Of a DNA stretch of 6,068 nucleotides, positions 5,995-6,068 are shown in pieces. The notes under the pieces were generated by a model. It had not been told where the DNA came from, did not search any database, and was given only the letters and a program-made list of their open reading frames with translations. The DNA comes from Fibrobacterota bacterium. GTDB lineage: Bacteria; Fibrobacterota; Chitinivibrionia; Chitinivibrionales; JANQEN01. The stretch is from contig JAUXBV010000229.1 of NCBI GenBank assembly GCA_030619215.1, forward strand, positions 1 through 6,068, written 5' to 3'. The first letter of the stretch is position 1, and each line of letters begins with the position of its first letter. The position numbers were made by a program, and so were the translations under genes.

Positions 5995-6068
5995 GGGCGA
6001 TTAGCTCAGATGGTTAGAGTACTTGCTTGACATGCAAGGGGTCACTGGTTCAATTCCAGTATCGCCCA
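5995..6068 (+). tRNA. tRNA-Val (anticodon GAC)
   Basis: The 74 bases fold as a complete cloverleaf. The acceptor stem GGGCGAT (5995-6001) pairs with ATCGCCC (6061-6067). The D-stem is GCTC/GAGT (6004-6007, 6017-6020, with one G-T pair) around a nine-base loop carrying GG. The anticodon stem CTTGC/GCAAG (6022-6026, 6034-6038) encloses the loop TTGACAT with anticodon GAC at 6029-6031 and T at position 33. The variable loop is GGGTC. The T-stem ACTGG/CCAGT (6044-6048, 6056-6060) encloses TTCAATT. The last window base is the discriminator A, so whether CCA is encoded cannot be seen. The tRNA reads GUC and GUU valine codons. Confidence 0.97.

Noticed and set aside
5995..6068. Integration site at the tRNA 3' end
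   Set aside because: The window stops at the discriminator base and no integrase or second copy of the tRNA 3' end is visible, so an att site cannot be supported.

Overview
The window holds three protein genes and one tRNA gene, spread out with long AT-rich gaps. It looks bacterial: Shine-Dalgarno-like sites, signal peptides, a tRNA-Val without an intron, and an SF1 helicase fused to a NERD nuclease domain. The combination of a tyrosine-rich fibronectin type III lipoprotein (with an N-P-Y-D-P-G-G-x-N-W motif after the lipid cysteine) and a CsgG-like/PEGA membrane protein reminds me of Fibrobacterota/Chitinivibrionia-type genomes. That is an impression from memory, not a search result.

Layout. 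(1) Positions 1947 to 1, minus strand: the first 649 codons of a secreted, probably lipid-anchored protein with an N-terminal beta-rich domain and a tandem array of fibronectin type III modules; its C-terminus lies outside the window. (2) 1948-2399: a 452-base gap, mostly extremely AT-rich, with an abrupt GC-rich, foldable island at about 2242-2350. (3) 4052 to 2400, minus strand: a complete 550-residue NERD-domain nuclease plus UvrD-like SF1 helicase. All ATPase motifs are intact and its base composition is clearly more GC-rich than its neighbours. (4) 4053-4364: a divergent intergenic region with a candidate minus-strand promoter and a pair of short direct repeats. (5) 4365-5648, plus strand: a signal-peptide protein with a CsgG/TolB-like domain, two PEGA repeats and two C-terminal hydrophobic segments. 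(6) 5649-5994: an intergenic region with an AT-rich perfect hairpin and a candidate consensus promoter reading toward the tRNA. (7) 5995-6068: tRNA-Val(GAC), running to the last base of the window.

The three proteins do not form an obvious operon. The fibronectin and PEGA proteins are both cell-envelope proteins, but they are separated and transcribed in opposite directions. The NERD-helicase stands alone between long gaps, has a different GC content, and looks like a solitary, possibly transferred nucleic-acid-processing or defence gene. No CRISPR array, insertion sequence, integrase or obvious multi-gene system is visible. The two items most worth following are the solitary nuclease-helicase and the GC-rich structured island immediately downstream of it.
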